From positions 1 through 64,000 of the forward strand of contig JAZNSI010000006.1 in the NCBI GenBank assembly GCA_045591175.1: a stretch of 64,000 nt of DNA. The letters run 5' to 3'. Source of the DNA: UBA11524 sp045591175. GTDB taxonomy: Bacteria; Bacillota; Clostridia; Christensenellales; Aristaeellaceae. The notes beneath the pieces were generated by a model, which worked only from the letters and a program-made list of their open reading frames with translations, was not told where the DNA came from and did no database searches. The translations under genes and the position numbers were made by a program. Below are positions 7,860-17,041 of this stretch, piece by piece. The stretch's first letter is position 1, and each line of letters opens with the position of its first letter.

Positions 7860-9233
7860 ATGGATACCAAGCTTTGCGTTGATTCGCTCTCCATGCCATT
7901 GCCGGAGGACATCCTGAAGCGGAAGTGGGCCGGTGATCTTGAGGGAGCCATCAAAGCGATCGATCGTCGTTTGCAATTGGAATTGCCGGCTATGCTCCGC
8001 GCCCGTCTTGAATGTGAACGCGAGCGCATCCGCCGCCTGCCGACACAGTATCCGTGGAATAAAGCCCAAGCCCTTGCCAAGCTGCGCGAGCTTGTGCCAA
8101 GCGTGACAGAGGAACAGTTCGATGCATGGGAGCTGGATGGGCGCATTGATTTTATCTATATCAACGGCGAGAAACGCTACTTCCTGCGATGCCACCGCTC
8201 GATTGCGAAGCATCCGGAGCTTGTGCGCCAGGCGGGCAGGGAAGTCACACCGGAGAATGATTGGCTTGATCCGATGATCGCTGAAATCAAGCAGCAGGGG
8301 AGTCTTTCCTACCGCATTACGCTGGATACCAGCATCTATGTGGAAAAGGAAGACTTTGTACCGGGGGAATATCTGCTGCATCTTCCTTTTCCGGCAGTTT
8401 CCGCACAGCAAAGCGACATCCGGCTGCTTGAAGGCGATCCGGACGGTATTTCGCCGGAGAACGCTCCTGCACGCACCTTGCATTGGCAGCGTCAGCTGAA
8501 CGAATGGCATGAATTTGAAGTGAAGTACTCCTATGTGAGCACCATCAAGTATGCAGATCCGCTCAATCATCCTAAACCTTCGCAACCTTTGTATCCCGAT
8601 GCGATGCCGCCTTGTGAGGGCGATCTGGCTGAGGATGGTGCATTCACGCGCTTTACGCCCTACCTTCAAGGACTTGCTGCTGACATCACAAAGGATGCAG
8701 CATCCGATGTGGAGAAGGCGTGGAAGATCTATGAATTCATCACCACAAAGATCGATTACGCTTTTATGCGCGATTACTTCCAGATCGACAGCCTGAACGA
8801 ATACTGCGCAGTTAATCTTCGCGGCGACTGTGGTCTGCAGGCGCTGTTGTTTATCATTCTTTGTAGGATCAGCAGAATTCCGGCTCGCTGGCAGAGTGGT
8901 CTTGCTGTGGAACCGGCTTATACCGGCGGACATGACTGGGCGCAGTTCTATTTGGAGGGCTGGGGCTGGCTATTTGCGGACTGCAGCTATGGCGGCAGCG
9001 CTTATCGCTACGGTGCAAAGGAACGGCATCAATTCTATTTCGGCAACCTTGATCCGATGCGTATGGTGGCAAACCGCGTTTTCCAGGCAGAAATCAGCCC
9101 CGAATTGTCTGTACTGCGCGTAGATCCTTACGATAATCAGGGCGGGGAAGTCGAACGCATCGGCGCGCCCATGCCTTTCAGCATGCGCCAGATTGACGGT
9201 AAAGCCCGGCTCATCAGCTATGAGAAGCTTTGA
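7860..9233 (+). CDS. Transglutaminase-like domain protein
   Basis: A 457-residue protein without signal peptide. The C-terminal half carries the transglutaminase/protease-like (papain-fold) core: LRGDCGLQALLF (catalytic Cys about residue 324), GGHDWAQFYLEGWGWLFADCS (His and Asp partners). The N-terminal 270 residues are helical then beta-rich and not recognised. Such proteins in bacteria act as peptidases or cross-linkers; here the neighbourhood of peptidases suggests peptide hydrolysis, but this is inference. The ATG at 7860 is preceded by AGGAGG; the longer frame upstream lacks one. Followed by 186 bases holding the oppA promoter. Confidence 0.85.
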   Translation: MDTKLCVDSLSMPLPEDILKRKWAGDLEGAIKAIDRRLQLELPAMLRARLECERERIRRLPTQYPWNKAQALAKLRELVPSVTEEQFDAWELDGRIDFIYINGEKRYFLRCHRSIAKHPELVRQAGREVTPENDWLDPMIAEIKQQGSLSYRITLDTSIYVEKEDFVPGEYLLHLPFPAVSAQQSDIRLLEGDPDGISPENAPARTLHWQRQLNEWHEFEVKYSYVSTIKYADPLNHPKPSQPLYPDAMPPCEGDLAEDGAFTRFTPYLQGLAADITKDAASDVEKAWKIYEFITTKIDYAFMRDYFQIDSLNEYCAVNLRGDCGLQALLFIILCRISRIPARWQSGLAVEPAYTGGHDWAQFYLEGWGWLFADCSYGGSAYRYGAKERHQFYFGNLDPMRMVANRVFQAEISPELSVLRVDPYDNQGGEVERIGAPMPFSMRQIDGKARLISYEKL

Positions 9234-9340
9234 TTTACCATTGTTTGCATTTAAAATCCCGACTATATGCAGAACAATTGGCGCGGCTGTCGAAAAAACT
9301 GTTAAATTACACCCGAATTTGCATTTTTTCTGTACATCAA

Positions 9341-9395
9341 TTGCAATCCTATAAAATGTATGGTATGATACATGCTATCGGAAAGAGATCCGATA
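9341..9395 (+). promoter_or_regulatory. Promoter, operator-like repeat and 5' hairpin of the opp operon
   Basis: TTGCAA (9341-9346), 17-base spacer and TATGAT (9364-9369). The -10 sits inside an inverted repeat, ATGTAT-6-ATACAT (9356-9373), that could be a repressor site. Transcription would start near 9376, exactly where a 7-bp hairpin TATCGGA-aagaga-TCCGATA (9376-9395) begins; a 5'-terminal hairpin of this kind commonly protects mRNA. The rest of the 186-base gap shows nothing else. Confidence 0.7.
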
Positions 9396-9419
9396 TGAAG
9401 AGAACAGGAGGACAATCAC

Positions 9420-11291
9420 ATGAAGAGAATGATCGCCTTTATGCTGAGCCTGGTGCTTGTGGTCTGCATGGCCATCGCGCCCGCTTATGCTGAGGAACCC
9501 GTGGCTTACCGCACGCTGTATTCCGGCGAGATCACCTCCCTGAATTACCTGACTACCGCAACCGCCAACGAATTCGCGCTGGCTGCCAATGTGATCGACA
9601 CGCTGGTTGAGTACAACAAGTACGGCGAGGTTCAGCCCTCCCTGGCCCTGAGCTGGGAGTATGATCCTGAGAACCTGACCTACACCTTCAAGCTGCGCGA
9701 GAACGCGACCTGGGTGAAAGCTGACGGCACCTACTACGCGGACGTGGTCGCTGAAGACTTCGTCACCGCCGCCAAGTACATCCTGGATGCGAAGAACGCC
9801 TCCTCCACCGCCAACATCTTCTACTCTGTCATCGCCGGCGCTGAAGCCTACTACCTGGGCACCAGCACCCCCGAAGAGGGCAAGGAGCCCTATCCTGTGA
9901 TGGACTTCGACACCGTCGGCGTCAAGGCGCTGGACAAGTACACCCTGCAGTACACGCTGGTCGAGCCCGTGCCCTATTTCCTGTCCATGCTGACCTACGT
10001 TTGCTTCATGCCCGTGAATGCTGACTTCCTGGCTGAAAAGGGCGCTGACTTCGGCGTTGCTACCAGCAACGAGAATCTGCTGTACTGTGGCGCTTACATC
10101 CTGGAGACCTTCAAGCCCCAGGAGAAGCGCGTCTACGCCAAGAACGAGAGCAACTGGGACGCTGCCAACATCTTCATTGACCGCATCGAGCAGCAGTACA
10201 ATAAGGAATCCAGCACTATTTCTCCCGAGCTGTTCAGCCGCGGTCAGGTGGATGATGCTACCATCACCTCCACCATTGCTTCCGAGTGGCTGGCTGATCC
10301 CGAGAAGGCGGATTTGATCCGTCCTGTGCGCCAGAGCGGCTTCTACACCTACTTCTGGGCGTTCAACTTTGATCCCAACTTTGACGCCGCCTATGAGCCC
10401 GAAAACTGGAAGATCGCTGTTAACAACGAGAACTTCCGTCAGTCCATCTACTACGGCCTGGATCGTGTAAAGTCCAAGCTGGTCATGGAACCCGATAATC
10501 CCGAATCCATCCTGTTCAACACCGTGACTCCTCCGGAGTTTGTTTCCATCAACGGCGTTGACTACACCCAGATGGGCGCCCTGGCCAACATCACCGCCCT
10601 GGGCACTGAGACTTTCAACGAGGAGAAGGCCCTGGAGTACAAGGCTGCTGCCATTGCTGAGCTGCAGGCTGCCGGTGCGACCTTCCCCATTAAGATCCTG
10701 ATGCCCTACAACCCCTCCAGCTCTTCCTGGGCTGAGGAGTGCGTTGTTGTCGAGCAGCAGCTGGAAGGCCTGCTGGGCACTGACTACATCGACATCGTGG
10801 TCGAGGCTGGTCCTTCCTCCGGCTTCCTGAAGGAGGTCCGCCGTTCCGGTAAGTACGCGCTGATGAAGTGCAACTGGGGCCCCGACTACGCCGACCCCAA
10901 CACCTACACCGATCCCTTCTACGATGGCACCTACAACTGGCCCGAGCTGGCCACCGAGTACCTGGACGAGAACGGCGTGAGCGAGTACTACAAGCTGGTT
11001 GACGCTGCACGCGCGATCACCGACGATCTGCAGGCCCGTTACGATGCTTACACCGTTGCGGAGGCTTTCCTGATCGAGAATGCCCTGATCGTGCCCTACG
11101 GCTACGACAATGGCGGCTACACTGCTTCTCGCCTGAATCCCTTCGAGAGCCAGTTTGCTCCCTTTGGTATCTCTAACGAGCGCTACAAGGGTCAGACCCT
11201 GCTGGATGCTCCCATGAGCACCGACCAGTACTGGGACGCCTATGACGCCTGGCTGGAGGAGCGCGCGAAGATCGCCGAGGCTGCTCAGTAA
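9420..11291 (+). CDS. Oligopeptide ABC transporter, substrate-binding protein (family 5)
   Basis: A 623-residue secreted binding protein. The signal peptide (KRMIAFMLSLVLVVCMAIAPAYA) ends AYA-EE, a signal-peptidase I site; the Cys at 17 is not in a proper lipobox, which is unusual for a Gram-positive binding protein that is normally lipid-anchored. The mature part follows the OppA/DppA family-5 pattern: LSWEYDPENLTYTFKLRENATW, then the DFVTAAKYIL and VKALDKYTLQYTL motifs. It delivers peptides to the permease encoded downstream. The codon usage is strongly biased (ctg, ccc, atc), typical of a very highly expressed gene. A hairpin downstream probably keeps its message more abundant than the permease message. 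Confidence 0.93.
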   Translation: MKRMIAFMLSLVLVVCMAIAPAYAEEPVAYRTLYSGEITSLNYLTTATANEFALAANVIDTLVEYNKYGEVQPSLALSWEYDPENLTYTFKLRENATWVKADGTYYADVVAEDFVTAAKYILDAKNASSTANIFYSVIAGAEAYYLGTSTPEEGKEPYPVMDFDTVGVKALDKYTLQYTLVEPVPYFLSMLTYVCFMPVNADFLAEKGADFGVATSNENLLYCGAYILETFKPQEKRVYAKNESNWDAANIFIDRIEQQYNKESSTISPELFSRGQVDDATITSTIASEWLADPEKADLIRPVRQSGFYTYFWAFNFDPNFDAAYEPENWKIAVNNENFRQSIYYGLDRVKSKLVMEPDNPESILFNTVTPPEFVSINGVDYTQMGALANITALGTETFNEEKALEYKAAAIAELQAAGATFPIKILMPYNPSSSSWAEECVVVEQQLEGLLGTDYIDIVVEAGPSSGFLKEVRRSGKYALMKCNWGPDYADPNTYTDPFYDGTYNWPELATEYLDENGVSEYYKLVDAARAITDDLQARYDAYTVAEAFLIENALIVPYGYDNGGYTASRLNPFESQFAPFGISNERYKGQTLLDAPMSTDQYWDAYDAWLEERAKIAEAAQ

Positions 11292-11322
11292 TCAGCGGCA
11301 AACCAAACAAAACAATCATACT

Positions 11323-11352
11323 GCCCGGGCGGCGCAATTCCGTCGCCCGGGC
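11323..11352 (+). other. Intercistronic hairpin between binding protein and permease
   Basis: GCCCGGGCGGCG pairs with CGTCGCCCGGGC (12 bp, 6-base loop). There is no T-run after it, so it looks like a 3'-end stabiliser or attenuator rather than a full terminator. Confidence 0.7.
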
Positions 11353-11449
11353 TCCCCTTGTCGTTTGGGGATTTCCCTTATTTGGTGTTTATGGTAACAC
11401 CCATGCCCGAAAGAGGGCGTGTATCGCCCGTTAAAGGTTGTGAACGTTT

Positions 11450-12391
11450 ATGCTGAAGTATTCCCTTAAGCGGCTTGCCTCATCACTGATCACACTGTGC
11501 ATTATTATCACAGTGGTTTTTGTGCTGCTCCGGCAGATGCCCATCGAAGGTTATTTCGACAATTTCGAAAAGGCAGACCAGGCAACGATCAACGCCAAGC
11601 TTGAACAGCTGGGCCTGAATGATCCCATCCCTGTGCAGCTGTGGAATTTCTTTGTGGATCTTTTCCACGGTGATTTGGGCACCTCTGCGCGTTACAGCGC
11701 CGGCGCCTCTATTTCTGATATCATCGTCAAGAAAGCTCCCATTTCCATCAAACTTGGCGTTCTCTCCATGGCGCTTTCGCTTTTGATGGGTATTCCGCTT
11801 GGCACGGCGATGGCTCGCAGCAAGGGGAAATTCTGGGATAAGCTGGGCACGGTGTATATCGTGTTCATCAATGCGGTCCCGGCGGCAGTGTACTACATTT
11901 TCATCCAGATGTATGGCACCAGCGCGCTTAATATCCCGATGCTTTTTGACGAAAGCAACCTTGTCACCTGGATCCTCCCGGTTGTGTCCATGTCCCTGGG
12001 CAGCACTGCGTCCTACGCGATGTGGCTGCGTCGTTACATGGTGGACGAGATGAATAAGGATTACGTCCGTTTGGCCCGTGCCAAGGGCGTGTCGGACAAG
12101 AAAATCATGATGAAGCACGTGTTCCGCAACGCTTTTGTGCCCATGATCCAGTACATCCCCACTTCGCTTCTGTATACGATCAGCGGCTCGATCTACATTG
12201 AATCCCTGTATTCCATTCCCGGCATGGGCGGCCTGCTGGTGGACGTTATCGGCCGCCAGGACAACCCCATGGTTCAGGCGATCGTTATGCTGTACAGCTG
12301 CATCGGCATCGTCGGCTTGCTGCTCGGCGATCTGCTGATGGGCCTGATCGATCCCCGTATCAGCTTTGTGAAGAAGGAGGGTGCCCGCTGA
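11450..12391 (+). CDS. Oligopeptide ABC transporter permease OppB/DppB type
   Basis: A 313-residue inner-membrane permease with about six helices. The N-terminus MLKYSLKRLASSLITLCIIITVVFVLLR is the typical first helix, and the cytoplasmic EAA-like loop reads DYVRLARAKGVSDKKIMMKHVFRNAFVPMI. It forms the translocation channel with the OppC partner whose start codon overlaps its stop (TGATG). Normal length for the family. Confidence 0.95.
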   Translation: MLKYSLKRLASSLITLCIIITVVFVLLRQMPIEGYFDNFEKADQATINAKLEQLGLNDPIPVQLWNFFVDLFHGDLGTSARYSAGASISDIIVKKAPISIKLGVLSMALSLLMGIPLGTAMARSKGKFWDKLGTVYIVFINAVPAAVYYIFIQMYGTSALNIPMLFDESNLVTWILPVVSMSLGSTASYAMWLRRYMVDEMNKDYVRLARAKGVSDKKIMMKHVFRNAFVPMIQYIPTSLLYTISGSIYIESLYSIPGMGGLLVDVIGRQDNPMVQAIVMLYSCIGIVGLLLGDLLMGLIDPRISFVKKEGAR

Positions 12392-13812
12392 TGTTCAGCA
12401 TCAAGGATCATAAGAGCGCAAAGCTCGAAAAGGCGCTCTCCGAGCAGCTTCAAAACGAGCTGAATCAGCCGGAAATCAACGAGGATGAGCTTTTCGTACT
12501 GGCCGATTACGATGCATCTGCCGGTGAAAAGAGCGGCTATTCCAACTATTCCTACTGGCAGAGCACCCTGCGTGTGTTCTTCAAGAACAAGGTAGCGGTG
12601 TTCCTGCTTTGTGTGCTGGTGGCATTGCTTCTGTTCACCATCCTGCAGCCCTACCTGCCTGGCCAGTATCCGGCGAACCTGATCAACAATCATCCTCAGT
12701 CCGGCAAACAGTTGTCCAACCTCGCGCCCAGTTTCTCCACTGTGATGATGACCGCTCCTGAGGGCGCTATCCTCAACGGTCAGGAAGTGAAGGGGTACGA
12801 AGGCTGGTACGCCGTGGACAATGTCCTGGCCAGCCTGAAGGCGCGTACCAAGTTTATGGTCGTTGAGTATGGCGATGACTGGTGCAAGATCGAATACGAC
12901 GGCAAGACCGGTTATGTGAAGAACAACTTCCAGACCAAGCTCAAGCTGCCGGACGATCCGACTGCCGTCCCTTACGAGAGCCGCTCAAACTTTAAGATCG
13001 ACATGTACTCTGCTCCTGTGGAGTACACCAACAATGGCAGTGCGCTCTACGCAGAGGCTTCTGCATTCACCAGGAATGACGACGGCTCCCTGACCGCCAA
13101 TGCGGATACCGAGCTGCGCATCCTGCCCAGTGAGCATTCCTTCTGGTTCGGTACCAACAACATTGGCCAGGATCTGTGGGCCCGCGTTTGGAGCGGAACC
13201 CGCACAAGCCTGTTCATTGGCTTTGTCGTGGCCTTTGTGGAAGCTTTTGTGGGGATCCTGGTTGGCGTTTTGTGGGGATACGTCCGTAAGCTTGACCGTC
13301 TGCTGACGGAGGTTTACAACGTCATCGATAACATCCCCAACACCATTATCCTCATCCTGATCTCCTACATCATGAAACCCAGCCTGCAGACGCTGATCTT
13401 CGCAATGTGCCTGACCGGATGGCTTGGCATGGCCCGCTTCATCCGCAACCAGATCGTCATCATCCGTGATCGCGATTACAACCTGGCCTCCCGTTGCCTG
13501 GGCACCAGCACCTGGCGAATCATCCTGAAAAACCTGCTGCCCTATCTGGTGTCTGTCATTACGCTGCGCATGGCGCTGTCCATCCCCGGCGCCATCGGCA
13601 GCGAGGTGTTCATCACCTACATTGGCCTGGGTCTGCCGGTCGATACCCCCTCTCTGGGCAATCTGATCAACGAGGGCCGCAAGCTGATCACCTCCGCCTC
13701 TCTGCGGTATCAGCTGATTTTCCCGGCTATCGTACTGTCCATCGTGACCATCTCGTTCTACATCATCGGCAACGCCTTCGCGGATGCTGCCGATCCCAAG
13801 AATCACGTGTAA
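12391..13812 (+). CDS. Oligopeptide ABC transporter permease OppC type with large extracytoplasmic insert
   Basis: A 473-residue permease, about 150 longer than usual OppC proteins (near 300). A cytoplasmic N-terminus (1-65) precedes helix 1 (about 68-88); the transport core resumes at HSFWFGTNNIGQDLWARV (249-266), the family hallmark, and continues through SRCLGTSTWRIILKNLLPY to the C-terminus. Between helix 1 and the hallmark lies an insert of about 130 residues facing the outside; residues 150-182 (FMVVEYGDDWCKIEYDG.. GYVKNNF) have the look of a bacterial SH3 domain, a fold that often binds cell-wall peptides. The insert might help capture murein peptides; this is inference. The ATG overlaps the oppB stop. 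Confidence 0.9.
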   Translation: MFSIKDHKSAKLEKALSEQLQNELNQPEINEDELFVLADYDASAGEKSGYSNYSYWQSTLRVFFKNKVAVFLLCVLVALLLFTILQPYLPGQYPANLINNHPQSGKQLSNLAPSFSTVMMTAPEGAILNGQEVKGYEGWYAVDNVLASLKARTKFMVVEYGDDWCKIEYDGKTGYVKNNFQTKLKLPDDPTAVPYESRSNFKIDMYSAPVEYTNNGSALYAEASAFTRNDDGSLTANADTELRILPSEHSFWFGTNNIGQDLWARVWSGTRTSLFIGFVVAFVEAFVGILVGVLWGYVRKLDRLLTEVYNVIDNIPNTIILILISYIMKPSLQTLIFAMCLTGWLGMARFIRNQIVIIRDRDYNLASRCLGTSTWRIILKNLLPYLVSVITLRMALSIPGAIGSEVFITYIGLGLPVDTPSLGNLINEGRKLITSASLRYQLIFPAIVLSIVTISFYIIGNAFADAADPKNHV

Positions 13813-13827
13813 GGAGGTTGAACGGAC

Positions 13828-14871
13828 GTGGAAAGAGAACCCATCCTTTCGGTGCGGGATCTGGACGTGAAGTTCAACCTGCGCGGACGCAAACTGCATG
13901 CCATCCGCGGCGTGTCCCTTGATTTGTACAAGGGTGAGAGTCTTGCCATCGTAGGCGAGTCCGGCTCCGGCAAATCGGTTTTTGTGAAGACCTTTATGGG
14001 TCTGCTGGACGCCAACGGCTGGATCGACGGCGGCTCCATCATGTACAATGGAGAAGATCTGACCCAGTTCAAAACCGAGAAGCAGTGGCTGAAGGTGCGA
14101 GGCAAGGAGATCGCCATGGTCCTGCAGGACCCCATGACGAGCTTGAATCCGCTGAAAACCATCGGCGCGCAGATCATGGAGGCCATTGAACTGCATCAGG
14201 GCCTTCACGGTGAGCAAGCACGCAAAGAGATGATCTCCATCCTGATGGATGTGGGCATCACTGAGCCGGAACGCCGCGCTAAGCAGTATCCCCATGAGTT
14301 TTCCGGCGGCATGCGTCAGCGCGTTGTTATCGCTATCGCAGTGGCCTGCCGGCCGAAGATCCTCATCTGCGACGAGCCCACCACAGCACTGGACGTGACT
14401 ATCCAGGCGCAGATCCTGCGGCTGATCCGCAACCTGCGCGAGAAATACCAGCTGACCACCGTGTACATCACCCATGACCTGGGCGTAGTCGCTAACGTTG
14501 CGGACCGCATTGCCGTCATGTACGCCGGCGACATCATTGAGCTTGGCCTGTGCGAAGAAGTGTTCTATCAGCCCAAGCATCCCTACACCTGGGCGCTGCT
14601 TTCCTCCTTGCCCCAGATGGGCGTGAAGGGTGAGCCGCTGTATTCCATTCATGGTACACCGCCCAATCTGTTCCAGGAGATCAAGGGAGATGCTTTTGCC
14701 CCCCGCAATCCCAAGGCACTCAAGATCGACTTTGAGAAGCGGCCTCCGTATTTCGAGGTTTCTCCCACACACAAGGCCCGCACCTGGCTGCTGGATCCCC
14801 GTGCACCCAAGATCGATCCACCGGAGGCCGTTATGAAACTTGCCACGGAAGGAGTGAAGGGCTATGACTGA
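13828..14871 (+). CDS. Oligopeptide ABC transporter ATPase OppD/DppD type
   Basis: A 347-residue ATPase: Walker A GESGSGKS (43-50), signature FSGGMRQR (158-165), Walker B ILICDEP (178-184), and the extra C-terminal oligopeptide/dipeptide transporter domain (PHTWALLSSLP-like region, PLYSIHGTPPNLF). It energises the OppBC channel as a heterodimer with the next gene product. GTG start with AAGGAGGT 8 bases upstream. Its end overlaps the next start by 8 bases. Confidence 0.94.
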   Translation: MEREPILSVRDLDVKFNLRGRKLHAIRGVSLDLYKGESLAIVGESGSGKSVFVKTFMGLLDANGWIDGGSIMYNGEDLTQFKTEKQWLKVRGKEIAMVLQDPMTSLNPLKTIGAQIMEAIELHQGLHGEQARKEMISILMDVGITEPERRAKQYPHEFSGGMRQRVVIAIAVACRPKILICDEPTTALDVTIQAQILRLIRNLREKYQLTTVYITHDLGVVANVADRIAVMYAGDIIELGLCEEVFYQPKHPYTWALLSSLPQMGVKGEPLYSIHGTPPNLFQEIKGDAFAPRNPKALKIDFEKRPPYFEVSPTHKARTWLLDPRAPKIDPPEAVMKLATEGVKGYD

Positions 14872-15802
14872 TCAGCAGCGTGAAATCCTCCTTTCCGTCA
14901 AGAATCTGGATGTTTGCTTCGGCAAGAAGCGCAAGCCCTTCAAGGCGGTTGACAATGTCAGCTTTGATATCTACAAGGGCGAAACCTTCGGCCTTGTAGG
15001 CGAGTCCGGTTCCGGCAAGACGACGATCGGCCGTGCCATTGCACGCATTAACCCCACCTCCGCGGGCGAGATCTGGTTCAAGGGTGAGAAGATCAACGGC
15101 AAGATTTCAAAGCAGCTTGACAGACAGGTTACCCGTCAGATTCAGATGATCTTCCAGGATCCCATGGCGTCGCTGAACGAGCGTGCCAAGGTGGATTACA
15201 TCGTGTCCGAAGGCTTGTACAGCGGCGCACGTATTTCCGAAGATGAGCGCAAGGCCCGCGTGGAAAAGGCGCTGGCTGAGGTTGGCCTTCTGCCGGAATT
15301 TGCGACCCGCTTCCCGCACGAGTTCTCCGGCGGCCAGCGCCAGCGCATTGGCGTCGCCCGCGCGCTGATCATGCAGCCTGAATTCATCATTGCAGACGAG
15401 CCAATTTCCGCGCTGGATGTATCTATCCGTGCGCAGGTGCTGAATCTGCTCAGCGAACTCCAAAGGGAGCGTGCGTTGACCTATCTGTTCATTTCCCACG
15501 ACCTGTCGGTTATGCGCTTCATCTGTGATCGCATTGCCGTCATCCACAAGGGCGTGCTGGTAGAACTGGCAGAAACGGAGAAGCTCTTTGAGCATCCGCT
15601 GCACCCCTACACAAGAGCGCTGTTGTCCGCCATTCCGCTGCCCGATCCGGCGCGGGAAAAGAACAAGAAGCTGGAGGTTTATGATCCCAGCCAGCATCAG
15701 TACGAAGACGACAAACCCTCGTGGGTGGAAGTTGAAACCGGCCACATGGTATGGGCAAACAAGCAGGAAGTTGAAAACTACCGCAAGATCCTCAATGCGT
15801 GA
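14864..15802 (+). CDS. Oligopeptide ABC transporter ATPase OppF/DppF type
   Basis: A 312-residue ATPase with Walker A GESGSGKT (46-53), signature FSGGQRQR and Walker B FIIADEPISALD, plus a C-terminal extension shorter than in OppD. Second ATPase of the transporter. Translationally coupled to OppD. A 13-bp hairpin follows before alr. Confidence 0.94.
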   Translation: MTDQQREILLSVKNLDVCFGKKRKPFKAVDNVSFDIYKGETFGLVGESGSGKTTIGRAIARINPTSAGEIWFKGEKINGKISKQLDRQVTRQIQMIFQDPMASLNERAKVDYIVSEGLYSGARISEDERKARVEKALAEVGLLPEFATRFPHEFSGGQRQRIGVARALIMQPEFIIADEPISALDVSIRAQVLNLLSELQRERALTYLFISHDLSVMRFICDRIAVIHKGVLVELAETEKLFEHPLHPYTRALLSAIPLPDPAREKNKKLEVYDPSQHQYEDDKPSWVEVETGHMVWANKQEVENYRKILNA

Positions 15803-15826
15803 TCCGGCGGATATACCACACGCAGC

Positions 15827-15860
15827 AGGGATCGCCGTCGGCATGTGCCGGGCGGTCCCT
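15827..15860 (+). other. Hairpin between oppF and alr
   Basis: Nested arms AGGGA-CGCC-CGGC and GCCG-GGCG-TCCCT form a long stem with a small bulge, followed by CTTGCGTT. It may partly terminate or mark an RNA processing point between transporter and catabolic genes. Confidence 0.5.
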
Positions 15861-15886
15861 CTTGCGTTCATGAAAGAAGGGGAGTT

Positions 15887-17029
15887 ATGATCTCCTATGA
15901 AGAAGCGACCTCGCGCTGCTGGGCGGAAGTTGATTTAACGCGCTTGGTGCAGAATTACCGAAATGCGCTGGCACACTTGTCTCCGCCAACGCAGCTCATC
16001 TGTGTGCTGAAGGCTGACGCCTATGGCCTCGGCGCTCCAATGGTCGCCAAGCGGTTGTGGCAGGAGGGGCAGCGCATATTTGCGGTTGCCTCCTACAACG
16101 AAGCTGCAGAGATTCGCAAGGCGGTCCCGGAATGTGAGGTTTTGATCCTCGGACTGTGCGGCGACGCACAGATGGCTCGTGCAATTCAGGCAGATATGCT
16201 GCTGACCGTATTTTCACAGAAATATGCAGATGCAGTGATTCGTGCTGCACAGACAGTCGGGAAGAAGGCCCGCATCCACATCAAGCTGGAAACCGGTTTG
16301 AATCGTCTTGGATTTGAACCGGAGGAAGCTACCGCTGTTGTTGAAAGCATTGTTGCCAGCGGGCATGTAGCGCTCGAAGGCTTGTTCACACATCTCGCAC
16401 TGCGGGATAAAGATTCCGACCGTAAACAGATCTGCCTCCTGACTGGCGTACGTGATGCGTTGATGGGGCGCGGCATCACGATCCCCATGGTGCATGCTCT
16501 GGACAGCATCGGCATGGTACGTTATCCCGAAGATCATATGGATGCCGTCCGTACCGGAGCATGGCTGTATGGCGTATATCCCAAACGGTATGAGCACCCC
16601 GAAGAAAGCCAGCTTGCATTGACGGTCAAAACGCGCATTGCGCAACTGCACGCCGTTTCTGCCGGAGAGTGCCTTGGCTACGATGAAACCCATCCGATTT
16701 CCCGTGACAGCGTGATCGCCACGTTGTCCGCTGGGTATATTGATGGGTATCCGCGGCTCAACAGCGTTGGCGAAGTTGACGTCTGCGGCAAACGCGCGCC
16801 GGTGGTCGGCCTGGTATGTATGGATCAGATGATGGTGGACGTCACCGATATTCCTGAGGCTCTGGAGGGGGACACAGTTACGCTGCTGGGCGGCACTATC
16901 GGTGTGGACGAGTATGCAGAGTGGGGAAAGTTGAACCGCAATGAATCCTTGGCTCGTACAGGCAAACGCGTGCCCCGAGTGTATTTTGAAAATGGTCAGG
17001 TCATCGAAATCATTGATACGCTGGCGTAA
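15887..17029 (+). CDS. alr: Alanine racemase (or related amino-acid racemase)
   Basis: A 380-residue PLP enzyme of fold type III. The PLP lysine lies in VLKADAYGLG (Lys42), and the second-base tyrosine and its surroundings are in LGYDETH...AGYIDGYPR; the C-terminal beta-domain has GLVCMDQMMVDVTDIP. It interconverts L- and D-alanine. Placed between a peptide transporter and D-peptide hydrolases, it may serve to catabolise D-alanine released from murein peptides rather than to supply the wall; which one cannot be told, nor whether another alr exists elsewhere. The ATG at 15887 has GGGGAG 3 bases upstream; the longer frame is not supported. Confidence 0.9.
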   Translation: MISYEEATSRCWAEVDLTRLVQNYRNALAHLSPPTQLICVLKADAYGLGAPMVAKRLWQEGQRIFAVASYNEAAEIRKAVPECEVLILGLCGDAQMARAIQADMLLTVFSQKYADAVIRAAQTVGKKARIHIKLETGLNRLGFEPEEATAVVESIVASGHVALEGLFTHLALRDKDSDRKQICLLTGVRDALMGRGITIPMVHALDSIGMVRYPEDHMDAVRTGAWLYGVYPKRYEHPEESQLALTVKTRIAQLHAVSAGECLGYDETHPISRDSVIATLSAGYIDGYPRLNSVGEVDVCGKRAPVVGLVCMDQMMVDVTDIPEALEGDTVTLLGGTIGVDEYAEWGKLNRNESLARTGKRVPRVYFENGQVIEIIDTLA

Positions 17030-17041
17030 GGAGGCGCAAAC

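Noticed and set aside
12985..14772. 595-codon open frame on the minus strand opposite the oppC/oppD genes
   Set aside because: It is antisense to two certain genes, lacks an RBS and recognisable domains, and its His/Gln/Asp-rich composition is what the complement of GC-rich coding DNA gives.
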